A DNA stretch of 64,000 nucleotides from CBIHON01 sp966211965 (GCA_966211965.1 CBIHON010000020.1:32207-96206); one strand, 5' to 3'. Positions 36,401 to 45,181 are shown, counted from the first letter of the stretch. Numbers and translations: made by a program. Notes: a model not told the origin generated them from the sequence alone.

Positions 36401-36861
36401 GGAAAATCCTGATTTTTTCACAGTTCACCGGCATGCTGACGTTGATCGAAGAAGAGCTGCAATCGCGCGGTATTGCCTATGCCTTGTTGACTGGGGATAC
36501 CAAGAATCGCGCGGCAGTGGTGCGATCCTTCCAGCAGGGCGAAGTGCCGCTCTTCCTGATCAGCTTGAAAGCCGGCGGTGTCGGCCTCAACCTGACCGCT
36601 GCCGATACCGTGATCCACTATGACCCATGGTGGAATCCGGCGGCGGAAAACCAGGCTACCGATCGCGCCTGGCGCATCGGCCAGGACCGGCCGGTGTTCG
36701 TCTACAAGTTGATTGCGAAGGGGACGCTGGAGGAAAAGATCCAGGCTCTGCAGCAGAAAAAAGCGGATCTGGCGAACGCGATGCTGTCAGATGGGGCGGC
36801 GCAGAATTTGAAGATTACGCAAGAGGATTTGCAGGGGATTTTTGCGCCGCTGGAAGATTGA
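33460..36861 (+). CDS. SNF2-family ATPase/helicase with SWIM zinc finger
   Basis: An 1133-residue protein. A SWIM zinc finger lies near the N terminus: C70-x-C72 with C78-x-H80 (GDCSCPVGYNCKH). A long bacterial middle region precedes the SNF2 ATPase, whose P-loop in ILADDMGLGKTIQTLAHILI is at about residue 690. The DEAH box is LLILDEAHYIKNA, followed by CLTGTPLENHLGELWSQF. The second RecA lobe contains LISLKAGGVGLNLTAADTVI and ATDRAWRIGQDRPVFVYKL. It should be a dsDNA translocase or RNA polymerase remodeller; bacterial relatives are poorly studied. No methylase or nuclease partner is adjacent, so I do not assign it to a defence system. Confidence 0.88.
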   Translation: MHLTLGDIRKAVGSTAFSRGQEYAETDRVLLLEQNGDMIESTVIGSGRNIYSQEIGLLVKSRQLHIEGDCSCPVGYNCKHVAAVLIEYVRARESAAAATLPSAKGKPAPQKAAPEPLSFAASAWLQRLESAVTAARPQAEEDPVRKPQKGASYRLVFVLAPTHNGKHATLSICKARLRGDGEIAAADQVRDLHRLLSNPPGYLQPGDEDLIQFFGAMQGSVYYYDPYTEPRGKMGAQLLRALLDENKLLWANSLADLSRGLVHTLKAAPARQAGLVWREINNSLHLSWQFQQTAEHASESERIIDYVLPTNPPWYVDNLSCGELNLQQEEGAVSAQTLLALVTQTPPLDPRDAVGVSQQLLARGLGQIIPLPAPLREVVLQDVEIEISLMLGSVAAGPADSPDWHDYAMLVFSYDGLEVTVDGSPSGAKPILRQSAKGIEKILRDRSAESKAFDLLRSFGFALPPQDHPALRKLQGALVLPTLSAWLQFAKETVPQLEQQGWHIRKAEAYRFDVAEVEDWYAEVGEEAGSAWFDLELGIVVNQARVSLLPMLVELIRSAPHDFNPEVLARHADSDQLLATLPDGGRVALPWGRIRPILNTLGELYFSDKSGDSLRLSTFDAARLAELAGSTQLRWLGGERLRSMGKKLSEFGGVKKVAPPRGLQATLRDYQAEGLAWMQFLREYDLAGILADDMGLGKTIQTLAHILIEKEVGRLTKPALVVAPTSLMGNWHDEAMRFAPGLRVLVLQGTDRLKRFDEIEQSDLVLTTYALLPRDEDKLREHAFHLLILDEAHYIKNARSKAAQTAGLLRARHRLCLTGTPLENHLGELWSQFHFLLPGLLGDEKTFNAEFRVPIEKQGKDLRRALLARRIKPFLLRRTKDKVAKELPPKTEMVRVVELSGAQRDLYETVRLAMDKKVRDEIAKKGVARSQIVILEALLKLRQVCCDPRLVKSRTAKKLAASSAKLDELMEMIEELLMEDRKILIFSQFTGMLTLIEEELQSRGIAYALLTGDTKNRAAVVRSFQQGEVPLFLISLKAGGVGLNLTAADTVIHYDPWWNPAAENQATDRAWRIGQDRPVFVYKLIAKGTLEEKIQALQQKKADLANAMLSDGAAQNLKITQEDLQGIFAPLED

Positions 36862-37001
36862 ATTTTTCATTCGGCGGCGCCGGCTCTGCCACCCCGGCGT
36901 AGCGTGCGCCATGCGCACCACATGTCGCTTAGCTCACGTATGAATTCGTGCACACAGCGCACGTTGCCGATCCGCAGCATATTCTGCTGGCAGAAATATG
37001 G

Positions 37002-37859
37002 CTAAGTCCCCCTGACCCCGCCACTCACCCGCTCGATGCCGGCCAGATCCGTCCAGCTTCGCGCTTCGCCAAATCCGTGTACCGCAAGCATCTCGCGCAC
37101 TGCCGCTGCTTGGTCATACCCATGCTCCATCAACAGCCAGCCGCCGGAGGGGAGATGGCCTGCCGCGCCTCCAATGATATTGCGATAGGCGCCCAATCCA
37201 TCGCCGAAATCGGTCAATGCTTCCTGAGGTTCGAAACGCAAATCGCCCTGTGACAAGTGCGGGTCGTCATTGACGATATAGGGCGGGTTGGAGACGATGA
37301 TGTCGAAGGTTTGCGTGCCGAGCGTGCGATACCAATCGCTCTGCAGGAAGTTGACCTGCACGCCATGCCGCGCAGCATTGCGGCGGGCAATCGCCAGCGC
37401 CGCTTCGCTGACGTCGAGAGCACAGGCTGAGACATCGGGGCGGGCGTGAGCAATGGCGACAACGATGGCGCCGGAGCCGGTACCCATGTCGAGCAAACGG
37501 CCATTGTGCGGCAAGCGTTCCAACGCCAGTTCAACCAGTAATTCTGTTTCCGGTCGCGGAATCAGCACGTCGGGCGTGACCTGAAACGGCAAGCCGTAGA
37601 ACTCGCGTTCGCCCACGATATAGGCGATGGGTTCGCCTTTCAGGCGGCGCTGATATAGCGCGGACAAGTGCTGCGCTTGTTCCGAAGTCAATGCGTGTTC
37701 GGATTGCGTGATGAGCTGGACACGCGTGAACTGCAGCGCGTGGGCCAGCAGGATGCGGGTTTCCAGCGGATTGAGCGGCGAATGCTTGAGGAGCAAGGCG
37801 ACGGTGTTGCCGGCGGCAATCGAGACCGGATGAGCGCAAGCGCCGGATGCGGTTGACAT
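37002..37859 (-). CDS. prmC: Release factor glutamine methyltransferase PrmC
   Basis: PrmC/HemK (285 residues) methylates the Gln of the GGQ motif in release factors. An N-terminal helical domain is followed by a SAM-binding fold: LLDMGTGSGAIVVAIAHARP and the catalytic NPPY in FDIIVSNPPYIVNDD. DVLIPRPETELLVE is also diagnostic. It acts on RF1, encoded two genes upstream (prfA). Confidence 0.95.
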   Translation of the reverse strand: MSTASGACAHPVSIAAGNTVALLLKHSPLNPLETRILLAHALQFTRVQLITQSEHALTSEQAQHLSALYQRRLKGEPIAYIVGEREFYGLPFQVTPDVLIPRPETELLVELALERLPHNGRLLDMGTGSGAIVVAIAHARPDVSACALDVSEAALAIARRNAARHGVQVNFLQSDWYRTLGTQTFDIIVSNPPYIVNDDPHLSQGDLRFEPQEALTDFGDGLGAYRNIIGGAAGHLPSGGWLLMEHGYDQAAAVREMLAVHGFGEARSWTDLAGIERVSGGVRGT

Positions 37860-37892
37860 GGATGCCGCCTTATTGCTGATGCACCCGGCCGA

Positions 37893-38369
37893 TCAACGGC
37901 TGCGCTTGAATACGACCAGCCCCAGCGCGATCGCAAATGCCGAGAACCACAGCAAGGACCACTGCGGAATCGACAAGCCGAGAATAGGGTCATACGGCGT
38001 GGTGCAAAAGCCGTTTGCGGTAAACAGAAAGGGAAGCAGCTTGGCGGTCAGGATGGTGTTGAGCGAAGTTTCCATCGGATCGATGCCGCATGAAACCGCC
38101 GGATGCGCCTGCACCCACAGGTGCCAGCTGGCGGCGCCGATGCCGCTCAGCGCGGCCAGCATGCCAAGGCCCGCGCCGGCCTTGCTCGCGGCGCGCGGCA
38201 GCGCAGCGGCGATCAGGCAAATCAGCGCAACCGCGGCAAACGCATAGCGCTGGATCACGCACCACGGACAAGGCTGCATATCCTTCACATGCTGCAGGTA
38301 GAGTCCGACGCCGAGCAGGGCAATCGAGGCAAAGGCAACGGCGAGTAAGACCAGTTTAGGATTTTTCAT
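37893..38369 (-). CDS. dsbB: Disulfide bond formation protein DsbB
   Basis: A 158-residue, four-helix inner-membrane quinone reductase that reoxidises DsbA. Both Cys pairs are present: C34-x-x-C37 (MQPCPWCVIQ) and C94/C122 in the second periplasmic loop (AVSCGIDP, NGFCTTPYDP). It sits between prfA and prmC on the same strand (34 bases before prmC), interrupting the usual pair. DsbC is encoded at 46.7 kb. Confidence 0.94.
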   Translation of the reverse strand: MKNPKLVLLAVAFASIALLGVGLYLQHVKDMQPCPWCVIQRYAFAAVALICLIAAALPRAASKAGAGLGMLAALSGIGAASWHLWVQAHPAVSCGIDPMETSLNTILTAKLLPFLFTANGFCTTPYDPILGLSIPQWSLLWFSAFAIALGLVVFKRSR

Positions 38370-38445
38370 TTTTGGTTAAGGTATGTTGATGACCGATGAT
38401 GGATTGAAGCCGCCTGATTTGGTTCCCGGCAGGCAATCGTTTCGC

Positions 38446-39528
38446 TTATGATCCTTCTCCGAGAGCCGCCAGCAATTCCGCCTGGTGCTCGGCCGCCAGT
38501 GCATTGGTCAATTCTTCCAGGTCGCCGTCCATGATGAAATCGAGCTTGTACAGCGTCAAATTGATGCGGTGATCGGTCATCCGGCCTTGCGGGAAGTTGT
38601 AGGTGCGGATGCGCTCGCTACGGTCGCCTGAGCCGATCAGCGACTTGCGGGTGGCGGCTTCCTTGGCCTGCTGCTCGCGCAGTTGACCGTCCTTGATGCG
38701 TGCCGCCAGCACCTTCATCGCCGAGGCCTTGTTCTTGTGCTGACTGCGGTCGTCCTGGCACTCGACCACGATGCCGGTCGGGATGTGAGTGATGCGCACC
38801 GCCGAGTCGGTTTTATTGATGTGCTGGCCGCCGGCGCCGGAAGCACGGAAGGTATCGATGCGCAAGTCGGCCGGATTGATGTCGACGTCGCCGACTTCAT
38901 CGGCCTCGGGCATGATCGCCACGGTGCAGGCCGAAGTGTGGATGCGGCCTTGGGTTTCAGTGGCAGGCACGCGCTGTACGCGATGGCCGCCGGATTCGAA
39001 TTTGAGCTTGGAATAGGCGCCGAAACCGACGATGCGCACGATCACTTCCTTGTAGCCGCCGATTTCGGAAGGGGATTCTGAAATCATCTCGACCTGCCAG
39101 CGATTACGTTCGGCGAAGCGGGTGTACATGCGCAGCAAATCCCCGGCGAATAGCGCGGCTTCATCGCCGCCGGTCCCGGCGCGGATTTCGAGGAAGATAT
39201 TGCGTTCGTCGTTCGGGTCTTTCGGCAGCAGCATTTTTTGCAGGTCGATTTCGAGCTGCTCCATGCGCGCCTTGGCGCCGGCGATTTCGTCCTGCGCAAA
39301 TTCCTTCATGTCCGGATCGGACAGCATTTCCTGCGCGGTTTGGACATCCTGGTCGGCCCCGGTGTACGCGCCGTACAGGGCGACCAGCGGGCCGAGCTCC
39401 GCATGTTCGCGCGTGAGCTTGCGGTAGTTGTCCATGTCGGACGTGGCATCTTCCTGCATCAGCAGGTTGTTCAGTTCTTCCAGCCGGTGGGTGAGCTGGT
39501 CGAGCTTGGTGAGCATGGATGGTTTCAT
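38446..39528 (-). CDS. prfA: Peptide chain release factor 1
   Basis: RF1 (360 residues) terminates translation at UAA and UAG. The codon-recognition PxT element (QRVPATETQGR) and the catalytic GGQ (RASGAGGQHINKTDSAVR) are present. I chose the ATG giving MKPSMLTKLDQLTHRLEELN, matching the family start; upstream codons of the open frame have no similarity. Downstream of hemA by 103 bases. Confidence 0.96.
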   Translation of the reverse strand: MKPSMLTKLDQLTHRLEELNNLLMQEDATSDMDNYRKLTREHAELGPLVALYGAYTGADQDVQTAQEMLSDPDMKEFAQDEIAGAKARMEQLEIDLQKMLLPKDPNDERNIFLEIRAGTGGDEAALFAGDLLRMYTRFAERNRWQVEMISESPSEIGGYKEVIVRIVGFGAYSKLKFESGGHRVQRVPATETQGRIHTSACTVAIMPEADEVGDVDINPADLRIDTFRASGAGGQHINKTDSAVRITHIPTGIVVECQDDRSQHKNKASAMKVLAARIKDGQLREQQAKEAATRKSLIGSGDRSERIRTYNFPQGRMTDHRINLTLYKLDFIMDGDLEELTNALAAEHQAELLAALGEGS

Positions 39529-39631
39529 CGTGATTCTGTAATCCTGGGTGAGCTGGACGGCTGGGCTTGTGGTCGGTGCAGCCGGTTCATGCGTGGCGCG
39601 GTCGCCGCGCCGGTACCGGGTGTGTGGCCAG

Positions 39632-40921
39632 CTAACGCTTGGTTCGGAATAATTGCGGCAGCAGCGCGGCCAGGCGCGCACGTTCGTCGCCTTGCGCATT
39701 GTGCAGCGCTTGTTGCGGGCCGTGCAGGAATTTGGCGGTCAGCCCTTTCGACAGGGCTTCGAGCACGGCGTCGATATCTTCGCCCTTGGCCAGCAGTTTG
39801 CGGGCCCGATCCAGTTCCAGCATGCGCATCGCTTCGCTGTTTTCATGCAGGTCCTGGATCAGCGGCACTACGGCGCGGCTGTCAATCCAGTGCATGAAGG
39901 ACTGGACCCTGGTTTCGATGATGGCTTCCGCTTGCGCGACTGCGGCTTGGCGGTTTTCCAGGCCGGTCTGGACCGCTGCGCCGAGATCGTCGACGGTATA
40001 AAGGAAAACATCGTCCAGTCGTCCGACTTCGGCTTCGATGTCGCGCGGCACCGCCAGGTCGACCATGAACATCGGCTTGTGGCGGCGCGCTTTGATCGCG
40101 CGTTCGATCAGTCCCAGGCCGATGATGGGCAGCGATGAAGCGGTGCACGACACCACGATATCGAAGCTTGCCAGATGCTGCGGCAAATCGGCCAGGCGCA
40201 GTGCGCGGCCGTTGAAACGGTGCGCCAGTATTTCGCCGCGCTCCAGCGTGCGGTTGGCGATGGTAAGGCTTTTCGGGTTCTGGGCGGCGAAGTGGGTGGC
40301 GCATAATTCGATCATTTCGCCGGCGCCGATGAACAGTACGTGCTGCTCGGCGATCTTGTCGAAAATTCTTTGCGACAGGCGCACCGCGGCGGCGGCCATC
40401 GAGACGCTGTGGGCGCCGATTTCGGTGGTGCTGCGCACTTCCTTGGCCACCGCGAAGGTACGCTGGAACATCTGGTGCAGATAAGTGCCGAGTCCGCCTG
40501 CGGCATCGGCCTGGCGCACCGCATCCTTCATCTGGCCGAGAATCTGCGGCTCGCCCAATACCATCGAATCAAGTCCCGAGGCGACCCGGAATGCGTGACG
40601 CACCGCGTTATCCTGCGGCAGCGTATACAGGTAGGGGCGCAGTTCGGCGTAGGGCAGCTTGTGGTATTCAGCCAGGAAATGGGCCGTGGCATCGATCGCC
40701 GCATCGACCCCGCCGGCGACATGGCTGGCCGCATACAACTCGGTGCGGTTGCAGGTCGAGAGGATTGCCGCTTCGTCGGTGACGCCGGAGACAGCCGCAC
40801 GTCCGAACCAGGCACGCGCCGATGCCACAGCCTGACCGATCTGGTCGGCAGGAAAAGCCACCTTTTCGCGCAGTGATACCGGCGCGGTGGTGTGGTTGAG
40901 GCCGACGGCGAGGAGTTGCAT
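39632..40921 (-). CDS. hemA: Glutamyl-tRNA reductase
   Basis: HemA (429 residues) reduces Glu-tRNA to glutamate-1-semialdehyde, the first step of C5 haem synthesis. Seen: MQLLAVGLNHTTAPVSLREK, the catalytic Cys in LSTCNRTELYA, the NADPH domain (FIGAGEMIELCATHFAAQNP) and a C-terminal dimerisation helix. I chose the ATG ending at 40921; an upstream in-frame codon adds six residues. Leads the hemA-prfA-dsbB-prmC group. Confidence 0.96.
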   Translation of the reverse strand: MQLLAVGLNHTTAPVSLREKVAFPADQIGQAVASARAWFGRAAVSGVTDEAAILSTCNRTELYAASHVAGGVDAAIDATAHFLAEYHKLPYAELRPYLYTLPQDNAVRHAFRVASGLDSMVLGEPQILGQMKDAVRQADAAGGLGTYLHQMFQRTFAVAKEVRSTTEIGAHSVSMAAAAVRLSQRIFDKIAEQHVLFIGAGEMIELCATHFAAQNPKSLTIANRTLERGEILAHRFNGRALRLADLPQHLASFDIVVSCTASSLPIIGLGLIERAIKARRHKPMFMVDLAVPRDIEAEVGRLDDVFLYTVDDLGAAVQTGLENRQAAVAQAEAIIETRVQSFMHWIDSRAVVPLIQDLHENSEAMRMLELDRARKLLAKGEDIDAVLEALSKGLTAKFLHGPQQALHNAQGDERARLAALLPQLFRTKR

Positions 40922-41005
40922 CGCGGTGAAAAGGTTCAAAACAGGGAAGATCCCTATTATAGCTTGTTGCTCAGGTGCATAAAGCCGCTTCCCGGCTCGG
41001 TCGCG

Positions 41006-43372
41006 TCAGGGCCGATATGCCGGGATGTCCAGTGTGAACGTGGTGCCTATGCCGGGTTTGCTGGAAAAAGTAATTTGCCCACGATGACGCTCGATAACGG
41101 TTTTGACAAACACCAGCCCGAGTCCTATCCCTTCGTGCCGTGTTTGCGCGGCGTGATCGATGTGCTGGAAACGCTGAAACAGCTTGCGCTGCTCGTTGAC
41201 TTCGATGCCATAGCCCTGGTCGCTGATGCTGCAGACGATATGCGAGGAAAACGGAGGGTATTGCCGGCGCAGGGAGCAGGTGACATGGGTATGTTCCGGG
41301 CTGTAATTGATCGCATTCGACAACAGATTGACCACTGCGCGCGTCATCAACGAACGATCGACATAAGCGGGAAATTCCATCTCGGCAATTTCCATGACCA
41401 GCTTGATGTTTTTGCTTTTCGCCAGCGTCCACATTTCGTCGCTGGCGTCGAACAGGATGTCCTGGAAATCGACTTCTTCCATCCGGTAAGCCTGCGACTC
41501 GGCGCGTGCCAGTTGTACGAAATTGTCGGCCAGGCCGAGCGTCTTGCGCGAGGCTTTTTCGATGCGCGAGAAGAATTCGGCTTGCGGCAAGGCCGAGATC
41601 GGATTGCCCTGCAATTCCAGCAAGGCCAGGATCGATGCTTGCGGCGCCCGCATGTCATGCGACAGGAAGCGTAGCGTATCGTCGCGGCTGCGTTCGGCCG
41701 AGCGGATGGTGGAGATATCGATGACGCTCACGATCCAGCCGCTCAGACCGGTACTGGCGGCATGGCAAGGGGCGCTTTTGATAAGCAGGTCGCGCCCATG
41801 CCTGTCGCGGACGCCGACTCCGCTGGCCAGCGTCGAGGCGCGTTTCGGGTCGAGCAGATCGGCCCAATCGAAGCGCGCGTCGGCAGCTTGGTCGATGGCT
41901 TGAACCTCGCTCATCCCGCTGAATAAATCGAGCAGCGAGGCGCCGCCCAATTTTTGAATACCGATCGAATTGAAATATTCATTGGCTTGCCGGTTCGACA
42001 GCAGCACGTGGCCGGTAGTGGTAGTGACCAGTGTTGCATAGGGCAGGTTGTCGAGGACGTCGGACACGAATTGACGCAGGTCGCGAACCCGGCGCGCGGC
42101 ATCCTTGACCGCGTTGATGCGGCGCTCCAATACGTCTTCGATCTGTTCGCCGCCATGGCCTTCAGTGTTTTCCGGCAACAGATGCGGTTCCTGATCGAGC
42201 CGGGTAAATTCCTGGCCCAGATAGGCGATGGCCGATTCCAGCCGGCGCCAGCTCCACAGCGGATAGGAAATGATGAGTGTGATCAATGCGGCCGAAGGCG
42301 CCAGCCATAAACCGGCACTCAAGGCCAGATAGCTGGCAGTCATGGTGCTTAGCAGCAGTGCGCCGGTGATCAGCAGCGACATGCGCGGCGACAACAAGAG
42401 ATAGCAGAGCATCGCGATCAGGATCGGCGCGGCGCTGAACCAAGCGGTTTGCCAAGGATCGGCAATGGCGATTGATTGCTCATCCAGCAGGCTGGCCAGA
42501 ATGTTGGCGTGAATTTCAATGCCGTCCATCGCGCCCGACTCGCCTGAGACCGGTGTCGGATAGGAATCATTCATGCCGCGCGCGCTAGGGCCGACCAGTA
42601 CGTATTTCCCTTCAAAAAACTGATCGGGGATTTCGCCCTGCAGTACCGAAACATAGGGAATGGAGCGGAAATGGCTGCCGTTGCCGGCGAAGGGAATATG
42701 CATCTGGTCCGCATGCCGCCAACCGAGCGGCATGCGGTTCGGATTACTGGCCGTGTCCTTGTAGCGCCAGCCATCGGGATCGAGCAAGGCCAGCGCGAAA
42801 TGCGGCCACCATTTGCCGCCCTGGGCTTCATGCAGGAAAACGCTGCGTACCACACCGTCGCTGTCGTGTTCCAGCGAGATATGTCCCATGGCGCGTGCAG
42901 CATCGGCAAATTCCGGCAGCGGCAGCGCGGCTTTCAAACCGGGGCCGTCGCTTGCTGTCACGATCGGCAGCACGGTGCGGCGGTTTTGCATCATGGCCTT
43001 GGCTAGAGCAAGATCGCCGGGGCGGCTGCCATCGGCTTGCGCTGCCTCCGGCTCTGATAAAACCACATCGAGGCCGATCACGCGCGGGTTGCCTTGGTTG
43101 ATTTTTTCGATGAGCTGCGCATGCAGCTTGCGCGGCCAAGGCCATCTGCCCAGTTGCGCTAGGCTGAAGTCATCAATCGCGATGATGACGATGTCATTGC
43201 GGGCTTCTCTGCCGTTGATCGAAACAAACTTGTCGTACAGCGTCTGGTCGAGTCGACCCAGCCCATCTTGCCAACCCAGGCTGAGCGCCAGCAGCAGCAT
43301 GATGGTCAGGATGGTGAACCATTCGCGCAGCGCCACACGCCGCAGCAGAGACGAGAGTAGTCGCGTCTTCAT
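41006..43372 (-). CDS. CHASE2-domain sensor histidine kinase
   Basis: A membrane kinase of 788 residues from the ATG at 43372 (a TTG at 43396 would add eight). Order: a membrane segment (about 12-32), a periplasmic CHASE2 domain (about 40-315, with IVIIAIDDFSLAQLGRWPWP and GKYVLVGPSARGMNDSYPTP), three membrane segments (about 320-395), a coiled linker and a PAS domain (about 440-560). HisKA has its His in FLSHDMRAPQASIL; HATPase_c has NLLSNAINYS and GIGLGLVFVKTVIERH. CHASE2 senses an unknown periplasmic signal. The OmpR-type regulator gene lies upstream on the same strand. hemA follows 85 bases downstream. Confidence 0.88.
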   Translation of the reverse strand: MKTRLLSSLLRRVALREWFTILTIMLLLALSLGWQDGLGRLDQTLYDKFVSINGREARNDIVIIAIDDFSLAQLGRWPWPRKLHAQLIEKINQGNPRVIGLDVVLSEPEAAQADGSRPGDLALAKAMMQNRRTVLPIVTASDGPGLKAALPLPEFADAARAMGHISLEHDSDGVVRSVFLHEAQGGKWWPHFALALLDPDGWRYKDTASNPNRMPLGWRHADQMHIPFAGNGSHFRSIPYVSVLQGEIPDQFFEGKYVLVGPSARGMNDSYPTPVSGESGAMDGIEIHANILASLLDEQSIAIADPWQTAWFSAAPILIAMLCYLLLSPRMSLLITGALLLSTMTASYLALSAGLWLAPSAALITLIISYPLWSWRRLESAIAYLGQEFTRLDQEPHLLPENTEGHGGEQIEDVLERRINAVKDAARRVRDLRQFVSDVLDNLPYATLVTTTTGHVLLSNRQANEYFNSIGIQKLGGASLLDLFSGMSEVQAIDQAADARFDWADLLDPKRASTLASGVGVRDRHGRDLLIKSAPCHAASTGLSGWIVSVIDISTIRSAERSRDDTLRFLSHDMRAPQASILALLELQGNPISALPQAEFFSRIEKASRKTLGLADNFVQLARAESQAYRMEEVDFQDILFDASDEMWTLAKSKNIKLVMEIAEMEFPAYVDRSLMTRAVVNLLSNAINYSPEHTHVTCSLRRQYPPFSSHIVCSISDQGYGIEVNEQRKLFQRFQHIDHAAQTRHEGIGLGLVFVKTVIERHRGQITFSSKPGIGTTFTLDIPAYRP

Positions 43373-43650
43373 CACATCGAGGCGGCGGCGGATCAATGCG
43401 CGCTACCTGATTGATGATTGTGGATAGCTGGCGCATCATCTTCGGTGATGGGCCATTGCTCAAACATATTTACCAAGGAAAAATGGCGCGGCACGTTACT
43501 GTCCATGGCGAAATGCAGACTTTGCGATGCCGAATTTCTGCAGAACGCATGGGAAGCCCCTGCATGCACCGATCTGCCTGCCAACAAAGGCAACGGGATC
43601 AGGTGAGTCAGGACAGGGCGCATGTTTTCTCCGTGCGCGGGCCCAAAGCG

Positions 43651-44340
43651 CTAATCCGATATTTGTTCCAGGCGATAGCCGTAACTATAGACGGGGGCCA
43701 GACGAAAGCCATTTTCTGGACGCAATTGTAGCTTGCTCCGCACGCGGGAGACATGGGTATCCATGGTCCGCGAAGGAATTTCAACATCGCGCGACCAGAC
43801 CGCTTCCAGAATATAGGCGCGCGACAGAGGTCGGCCCAGATTGCGGAAAAATAAAAGGGCCAGATCGAATTCTTTTTGCGTGACTTCAATCGGACTGCCG
43901 GTAACCGTCAAGCGGCTGGTGCGCGCTTCGAACACGTAATCGCCGAACTGGATCTGCTCGACCGGACTTTGACTGGGATAGGCACGCCGCAGCAATGCCT
44001 GCACGCGCGCCACCAGCTCGCCGCGGCGCACCGGCTTGATCATGTAATCATCGGCGCCGGCGGCAAGGCCGGCAACAATATCGTCTTCTCCGGAACGGCT
44101 GGTCATGAACAGTACAGGCAGATTGGCGGGCAGTTTGTCGCGCGCCCAGCGCAACACCTCGGCCCCGCTCAAATCGGGTACCTGCCAATCGATAATCAGC
44201 ATGTCGTAGCTTTCACGACGCAATTGGTTCAGCATTTCCTTTCCGCTCAGGAAAGGATGACAAACATGTCCGGCCGACGCAAGAACCTGGCAGACCAGAT
44301 CGGTCTGGCTACGGTCATCATCGAGCACTGCAATTCTCAT
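43651..44340 (-). CDS. OmpR-family response regulator
   Basis: A 229-residue two-domain regulator. The receiver has the acidic pocket LDDD (residues 6-9), phospho-acceptor Asp 51 (MLIIDWQVPDLSG), Thr in LFMTSRSGED and Lys in MIKPVRRGEL. The winged-helix domain contains VTQKEFDLALLFFRNLGRPL and SRTMDTHVSRVRSKL. It probably pairs with the CHASE2 kinase 278 bases downstream. The start is the ATG ending at 44340 (MRIAVLDDDR); the frame extends five codons further. A repeat of the kind bound by this family lies about 200 bases upstream. Confidence 0.9.
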   Translation of the reverse strand: MRIAVLDDDRSQTDLVCQVLASAGHVCHPFLSGKEMLNQLRRESYDMLIIDWQVPDLSGAEVLRWARDKLPANLPVLFMTSRSGEDDIVAGLAAGADDYMIKPVRRGELVARVQALLRRAYPSQSPVEQIQFGDYVFEARTSRLTVTGSPIEVTQKEFDLALLFFRNLGRPLSRAYILEAVWSRDVEIPSRTMDTHVSRVRSKLQLRPENGFRLAPVYSYGYRLEQISD

Positions 44341-44671
44341 AGGTTTTAAGCGCAAAAACGGCGCATGGTTAATTGCTTGTGACTAATTTAACAAAGTATG
44401 AGGGGTCCCGGCTTGTCGCAATTCCAATGTGACAATATTTCACAAATTGTCGCGGGAAATTCATGTTTTTGTTGGACTTTGGATAATGCTTTTGTTGAGC
44501 TTTGGAAAATACATAATCTCTTGTCATGCAGCTTGTCGAAGGCAATTAAGTTCTTGATAAGTTCTTAACTTAATTGCGCACTTTTTATGTTTGAACGGAC
44601 CAACAATGCAGGAACAGGTCCGCTAAGATAGTGTGGCCAAGGAAAATTCCAGGATCAACAGGCATACCGAC
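44341..44671. promoter_or_regulatory. Divergent regulatory region with 11-bp-spaced repeats
   Basis: About 330 AT-rich bases between the response regulator (minus) and the DUF697-like gene (plus), without a convincing gene. TAAGTTCTT occurs twice (44547-44555 and 44558-44566), one DNA turn apart (11 bp), as in OmpR/PhoB-type operators. The block lies inside an 11-bp inverted repeat (44542-44552 with 44567-44577). A second, shorter one is GACAAT (44431-44436) with ATTGTC (44446-44451). The region is a reasonable site for autoregulation by the two-component system. Confidence 0.5.
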
Positions 44672-45181
44672 ATGGCAGATGAAAAAGACAGGGGAAACTG
44701 GACGCTGGTTCCAGCAAGCCTACAAGAGATTGAGATGCTGCGCAAAAAATGCAGGCGCATGGTTTTGCGGCGCGCCGCGGTTTCGGCTGGTGCCGCGGCA
44801 GTGCCGATTCCAGGAATTGATATTGCCACGGACCTCGGTCTGTTGGTCAAGCTGATTGAGGATATCAATGCCGAATTCGGCTTGACGCCGGGGCAAATCA
44901 GTCGTTTGCGTCCGGAAGTGAGGCTGGTTGTGTATCAGGCCATGGTTGGCATGAGCAGTATGCTGGTTGGCAAGCTTGTGACGCGTGAAGTAGTGGCTCA
45001 GGTATTGCAGCGGACCGGCATGAGGCTGTTGGTCAAATACTCCGCAAAAATTGTCCCGGTCGCCGGGCAAGCCGTATCTGCCGCAATCGGTTTTGCGGCC
45101 TTTCGAACCATTGGCAATCAGCACGTCGATGCCTGTGCGAAAGTGGCTGGGGAATTGCTGGAGCCGAGAGAAGCGAAATGA
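44672..45181 (+). CDS. DUF697-like small membrane-associated protein
   Basis: A 169-residue protein of unknown function. The core AAAVPIPGIDIATDLGLLVK and the later KIVPVAGQAVSAAIGFAAFR follow the pattern of DUF697 (as in YcjF), where two Pro-Gly-rich hydrophobic hairpins flank a helical stretch. No GTPase domain is attached. I chose the ATG at 44672; a GTG at 44633 would add 13 polar residues. It is divergent from the response regulator and shares its repeat-containing upstream region. Family assignment is from pattern only. Confidence 0.65.
   Translation: MADEKDRGNWTLVPASLQEIEMLRKKCRRMVLRRAAVSAGAAAVPIPGIDIATDLGLLVKLIEDINAEFGLTPGQISRLRPEVRLVVYQAMVGMSSMLVGKLVTREVVAQVLQRTGMRLLVKYSAKIVPVAGQAVSAAIGFAAFRTIGNQHVDACAKVAGELLEPREAK

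Noticed and set aside
33460..36861. SNF2 helicase as part of a phage defence system
   Set aside because: No nuclease, methylase or other defence gene is adjacent; neighbours are core genes.
43505..43606. Plus-strand 33-codon frame with CRLCDAEF, resembling a small zinc-binding peptide
   Set aside because: Only one Cys pair, no ribosome site, and it lies antisense inside a two-component operon gap; noted but not supported.
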